A stretch of DNA of 64,000 nt from Marinagarivorans sp. (GTDB lineage Bacteria > Pseudomonadota > Gammaproteobacteria > Pseudomonadales > Cellvibrionaceae). Both the position numbers and the translations under genes were made by a program. The notes under the pieces were generated by a model. It was not told the origin of the DNA. It made no database searches and saw only the letters and a program-made list of their open reading frames with translations. Below are positions 60,932 to 64,000 of this stretch, piece by piece. Location of the stretch: positions 62,001 through 126,000 of the forward strand of contig JANQJB010000093.1 of NCBI GenBank assembly GCA_028281865.1. Direction: 5' to 3'. How positions within the stretch are numbered: position 1 is the first letter of the stretch; every line of letters begins with the position of its first letter.

Positions 60932-61180
60932 TTATTTTTCTCCACCCAGATACCGTTCTTTCCAGCATAGCTTGTCCGTTTCAGACACATTATGGCGAAC
61001 TGGTTCAGATAAATTGTCCGACCCCTAAGGAGCAATCGAAGCGCGACAGTCTTCGCTGGCAAAGCAGCGACGTAAAGAAAGCTGGACACTTGCCCTCCCC
61101 CTGAATCCCTGAATCCCTGAACTAGGGGTAAGGTCAAACCTATTCTGGGAGTATTCTCGCCACAAGGTCAAAGTGTAAAT
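60932..61180. other. 249-base gap with repeat debris
   Basis: No gene between the tRNA and gcdH. It contains three 8-base tandem units of CCCTGAAT (61099-61122) and stretches that look like fragments of a decayed coding or insertion sequence on the minus strand. Nothing can be named. Confidence 0.4.
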
Positions 61181-62368
61181 TTAAAACGCAGACAACCCTG
61201 TAATTTTCCTTCCCAATATTAACGCGTGTATATCTTGTGTCCCTTCGTAAGTATTAACCGTTTCCAGGTTGAGCATGTGACGCATAACAGGATATTCTTC
61301 TGAAATACCATTGGCGCCAAAAATATCCCGGGCGGTTCGCGCAATGTCCAGTGACTTTATGCATGAATTGCGTTTTATCATACTGATTGTTTCGGGGCTC
61401 AGTTTATTTTTATCTTTTAACCTTCCCGCTTGCAGGCAAGCTTGTAAGCCGATAAATATTTCGCTTTGCATATCGGCAAGTTTCTTTTGAATAAGTTGTT
61501 TTGAGGCCAGTGCTTGGCCAAATTGATGGCGGGTAATCGCGTAGTCGCGGGCGCATTTCCAACAAGCTTCTGCAGCGCCTAACGCGCCCCAGGCGATACC
61601 GAAGCGCGCATTGTTTAAGCAGGACATAGCGGCTGTTAAACTGTCGGCTTTCTCAAGAGTGTTTTCATTCGGTACAAATACATCTTGCAAAACGATTTCA
61701 CCTGTTGCTGATGCACGCAAACTAAGTTTGCCGTGTATTTTGGGCGCACTTAGTCCTTCCATTTCCTTATCTAGAATAAAGCCTTTTATCGTATTGGCCT
61801 TTGCCAATTTTGCCCATACGATAAATACACCTGCTATAGGTGCATTGGTAATCCACATTTTATTGCCATTTAAAACGTAACCACCGGATACTTTTTTTGC
61901 ATTGCTGAGCATGCCGCCTGGATCGGAACCGTGATCGGGTTCTGTCAGGCCAAAACAACCAATTAACTCGCCTGTTGCAAGTTTGGGTAAATATTTTTGT
62001 TTTTGTTGTTCATTGCCATAAGCATAGATGGGGTACATAACCAAGCTCGATTGTACGCTCATCATTGAGCGATAGGCTGAGTCAATCGCTTCAATTTCTT
62101 TAGCAATAAGGCCGTAACTGGTAGCATTTACGCCGGCGCAGCCAAATCCGTCTATAGTGCTACCAAGCAAGCCTAACTCACCCATTTCTCGAAAAATAGC
62201 AGGATCGCTTATTTCATTTCGCGCATGCTGTTTTATACGAGGCGCGAGTTTTTCTTGAGCGTATTTTCTAGCTGTATCGCGAATAAAGCGCTCTTCTTCA
62301 CTAAGCTGCTGCTCAAGCTCAAACGGATCTTCCCAGTTAAATTTTGGCCAAACGGGTAGGTTTTTCAT
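61181..62368 (-). CDS. gcdH: Glutaryl-CoA dehydrogenase
   Basis: A 395-residue FAD enzyme oxidising and decarboxylating glutaryl-CoA to crotonyl-CoA in lysine and tryptophan breakdown. It belongs to the acyl-CoA dehydrogenase fold: [51 protein letters not shown], and the catalytic glutamate in [20 protein letters not shown], which is near identical to known GcdH proteins. Its ATG overlaps the stop of the aldehyde dehydrogenase by four bases. Confidence 0.93.
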   Translation of the reverse strand: MKNLPVWPKFNWEDPFELEQQLSEEERFIRDTARKYAQEKLAPRIKQHARNEISDPAIFREMGELGLLGSTIDGFGCAGVNATSYGLIAKEIEAIDSAYRSMMSVQSSLVMYPIYAYGNEQQKQKYLPKLATGELIGCFGLTEPDHGSDPGGMLSNAKKVSGGYVLNGNKMWITNAPIAGVFIVWAKLAKANTIKGFILDKEMEGLSAPKIHGKLSLRASATGEIVLQDVFVPNENTLEKADSLTAAMSCLNNARFGIAWGALGAAEACWKCARDYAITRHQFGQALASKQLIQKKLADMQSEIFIGLQACLQAGRLKDKNKLSPETISMIKRNSCIKSLDIARTARDIFGANGISEEYPVMRHMLNLETVNTYEGTQDIHALILGRKITGLSAF

Positions 62369-63864
62369 AAGTCAAACTTAATACCTTGGGCCAAAGGTAA
62401 ATCTCGGGAATAGTTGGTGGTTGAGGTCATTCGGCGCATATAATTTTTCCAGGCATCCGAGCCCGATTCACGTCCACCGCCAGTTTCTTTTTCGCCGCCA
62501 AACGCGCCACCGATTTCTGCACCGCTGGTTCCGATATTAATATTCGCTATCCCACAATCGCTGCCCATTGCGGAAATAAATAATTCGGATTCACGTATAT
62601 CATTGGTAAAGATTGAAGACGATAAACCTTGTGGCACATCATTTTGTAGCGCGACAGCACACTCAAGATCTGTGTAGGGGTAGATATACAATAGGGGCGC
62701 AAAGGTTTCAGTTTGTATGGTTTTTTCTGCTTCTGGCATTTCGATTAAACAAGGCTCCACATAATACGCATGCTCGAAAGATTCTTGATTCACGCGTTTA
62801 CCGCCGGTAACTTTGCCACCAACAGCTTCAGCTTTTAAAATTGCAGCCTGCATTGCGTCATAAGATTGCTTATCTATCAGGGGGCCGACGAGATTATTTT
62901 CGTCAAGAGGATTTCCGATTGATATAGACTGATACGCTTTTTTTAATTTGGAAATAACATCATGATAAATACTTGCATGTAAAAATAGTCTGCGTGTTGT
63001 TGTACATCGTTGTCCTGCCGTGCCGACTGCACCAAAAACTATTGCGCGGACTGCCATATCGATATCGGCAGAAGGTGCGACAATAACGGCGTTATTACCA
63101 CCGAGTTCGAGAATGGATTTTCCAAATCGTGAAGCAACTGCTGTTCCTACTTTTTTACCCATTGCACAGCTGCCGGTCGCGCTAATTAATGGTACACGAC
63201 GATCATTAACCAATTGCTCTCCGATAGTTGCATCGCCAATAATCACTTGCGATAAATAGTCGGGCGCTTGTTCAAACTGTTTACAGGTGCGGATAAAAAG
63301 CTCTTGGCAAACTAATGCTGTTATAGGCGTTTTCTCTGACGGTTTCCAAATAATTGAGTTGCCGCAAATAACTGCCAGTGCTGCATTCCATGCCCATACA
63401 GCTACCGGAAAATTAAATGCAGAAATAATACCAACGGGCCCAAGTGGTTGCCATAACTCAAGCATTTTATGGCCCGGGCGTTCGGAAACAATTGTCAGGC
63501 CATAAAGCTGCCTTGAAAGGCCTTGTGCAAAATCGCAGATATCGATCATTTCCTGCACTTCGCCTAAGCCCTCCTGATAAATTTTTCCACACTCCAAAGT
63601 AACCAAGCGACCCAACGCGGCTTTATGTTGCCTTAAGGTATTACCAAATTGACGAATCAGTTCTCCACGAACAGGGGCTGGGACCAACTTCCAGTTTTGA
63701 CTTGCCTCAGTCGCGAGCTGTATCACCTCGCTGACTTCGTGTGTCGAATGGGCTTTCACTGTGGAAATTATTTTTCCATCGATAGGGGACCGCACTTCTA
63801 GCTCGCCGCCAGGAAAAGTGTCGACGTCGATGTTCATATCTTGCAGTAATTGTTGAAGATGCAT
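62365..63864 (-). CDS. amaB: Piperideine-6-carboxylate / alpha-aminoadipate semialdehyde dehydrogenase (ALDH7, antiquitin type)
   Basis: A 499-residue NAD-dependent aldehyde dehydrogenase. [52 protein letters not shown] with the catalytic Cys in [13 protein letters not shown], and the end [19 protein letters not shown] with [20 protein letters not shown] are diagnostic of antiquitin-like enzymes. They oxidise alpha-aminoadipate semialdehyde to aminoadipate in lysine catabolism. Overlaps gcdH, whose product completes the pathway toward acetyl-CoA; the two surely form an operon. Confidence 0.93.
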   Translation of the reverse strand: MHLQQLLQDMNIDVDTFPGGELEVRSPIDGKIISTVKAHSTHEVSEVIQLATEASQNWKLVPAPVRGELIRQFGNTLRQHKAALGRLVTLECGKIYQEGLGEVQEMIDICDFAQGLSRQLYGLTIVSERPGHKMLELWQPLGPVGIISAFNFPVAVWAWNAALAVICGNSIIWKPSEKTPITALVCQELFIRTCKQFEQAPDYLSQVIIGDATIGEQLVNDRRVPLISATGSCAMGKKVGTAVASRFGKSILELGGNNAVIVAPSADIDMAVRAIVFGAVGTAGQRCTTTRRLFLHASIYHDVISKLKKAYQSISIGNPLDENNLVGPLIDKQSYDAMQAAILKAEAVGGKVTGGKRVNQESFEHAYYVEPCLIEMPEAEKTIQTETFAPLLYIYPYTDLECAVALQNDVPQGLSSSIFTNDIRESELFISAMGSDCGIANINIGTSGAEIGGAFGGEKETGGGRESGSDAWKNYMRRMTSTTNYSRDLPLAQGIKFDL

Positions 63865-63903
63865 TGTTTTTTACTCCTCGTAAAAATCGCTTCAATTTCA
63901 TCA

Positions 63904-64000
63904 CTAGGCGATGGCTTGTTGCTGCGCAAGTTCGTTTTGCTGCATAGCTTCGTTGTAATATCGGCCGAAGCGATTATTGATAAAGTCGCTAAAGGCAATA
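63904..64000 (-). CDS. C-terminal tail of an unidentified gene, cut by window edge
   Basis: On the minus strand 31 codons (ending RFGRYYNEAMQQNELAQQQA then I-A) close with TAG at 63904-63906. The start lies beyond the window. It is upstream of the lysine-degradation pair by 39 bases, so probably the same operon; a lysine aminotransferase or dehydrogenase would fit the pathway but the tail alone does not identify it. Confidence 0.5.
   Translation of the reverse strand, partial: IAFSDFINNRFGRYYNEAMQQNELAQQQAIA

Noticed and set aside
1-64000. CRISPR array, prophage or defence island
   Set aside because: No regularly spaced repeats, no integrase or phage structural genes and no restriction or toxin-antitoxin pairs were found; the HNH gene at 38510 stands alone.

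Overview
The window is ordinary chromosomal DNA of a gammaproteobacterium. The gene orders lptD-surA-pdxA-rsmA-apaG-apaH, glyA-nrdR-ribD-ribE-ribBX-ribH-nusB-thiL-pgpA, rpsU-yqeY-dnaG-rpoD and prkA-yeaH-spoVR, the sodium-type flagellar stator pair (pomA/pomB-like) and moderate G+C point to a marine member of the Cellvibrionales (Teredinibacter/Saccharophagus-like). The taxonomic placement is inference from gene order and protein resemblance; no rRNA gene is present. I see no prophage, integrase, CRISPR array or intact insertion sequence.

Layout. 1-3953 (minus): the end of an exopolysaccharide export locus of the XrtA/EpsE type (export lipoprotein, Wzz/GNVR chain-length protein, a tyrosine-autokinase-like ATPase without the P-loop lysine, and a truncated TPR lipoprotein). 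4171-7776: rpe, a DUF3530 protein, and the murU-amgK peptidoglycan-recycling pair. 7986-16229: the outer-membrane biogenesis and vitamin B6 operon lptD-surA-pdxA-rsmA-apaG-apaH. It is interrupted by an oppositely oriented SDR gene lying between two copies of the 3' end of surA, and by a small inverted-repeat element between rsmA and apaG. 16297-22005: dxs, an AraC regulator, an unrecognised protein, a gamma-glutamylcyclotransferase and a retropepsin-like protease. 22228-29536 (minus): the riboflavin/thiamine/one-carbon cluster, containing a 106-bp element with perfect 28-bp inverted repeats between ribBX and ribH.

29836-38261 holds accessory and housekeeping genes: TetR plus ABC1 kinase, hydrolase, ettA, flavoprotein, DUF3833, PilZ, DUF4124 and SMP-30. 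38510-40112 holds an HNH endonuclease and then about 1 kb without a protein gene but with two strong terminators; I propose at least one small RNA there. The better candidate has five GGA motifs and a 6-6-6 palindrome of GacA-box architecture about 65 bases upstream, like the RsmX/Y/Z RNAs that sequester RsmA/CsrA. 40113-42462 (minus): pomA-pomB-PilZ, a sodium-driven stator with a possible cyclic-di-GMP brake.

42682-44913: xseB-ispA and galE. 45376-50159: the prkA-yeaH-spoVR stress operon. 50169-51104: an EamA transporter, followed by a probable unannotated 33-codon gene with its own terminator. 51438-54317: cca and the folate genes folM, folK and folB. 54365-60630: tsaD and the macromolecular-synthesis operon rpsU-yqeY-dnaG-rpoD. 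60707-61180: a broken tRNA 5' half, an intact CAT-anticodon tRNA and repeat debris. 61181-64000 (minus): a lysine-degradation pair, glutaryl-CoA dehydrogenase and an antiquitin-type aldehyde dehydrogenase, plus the tail of one more gene.
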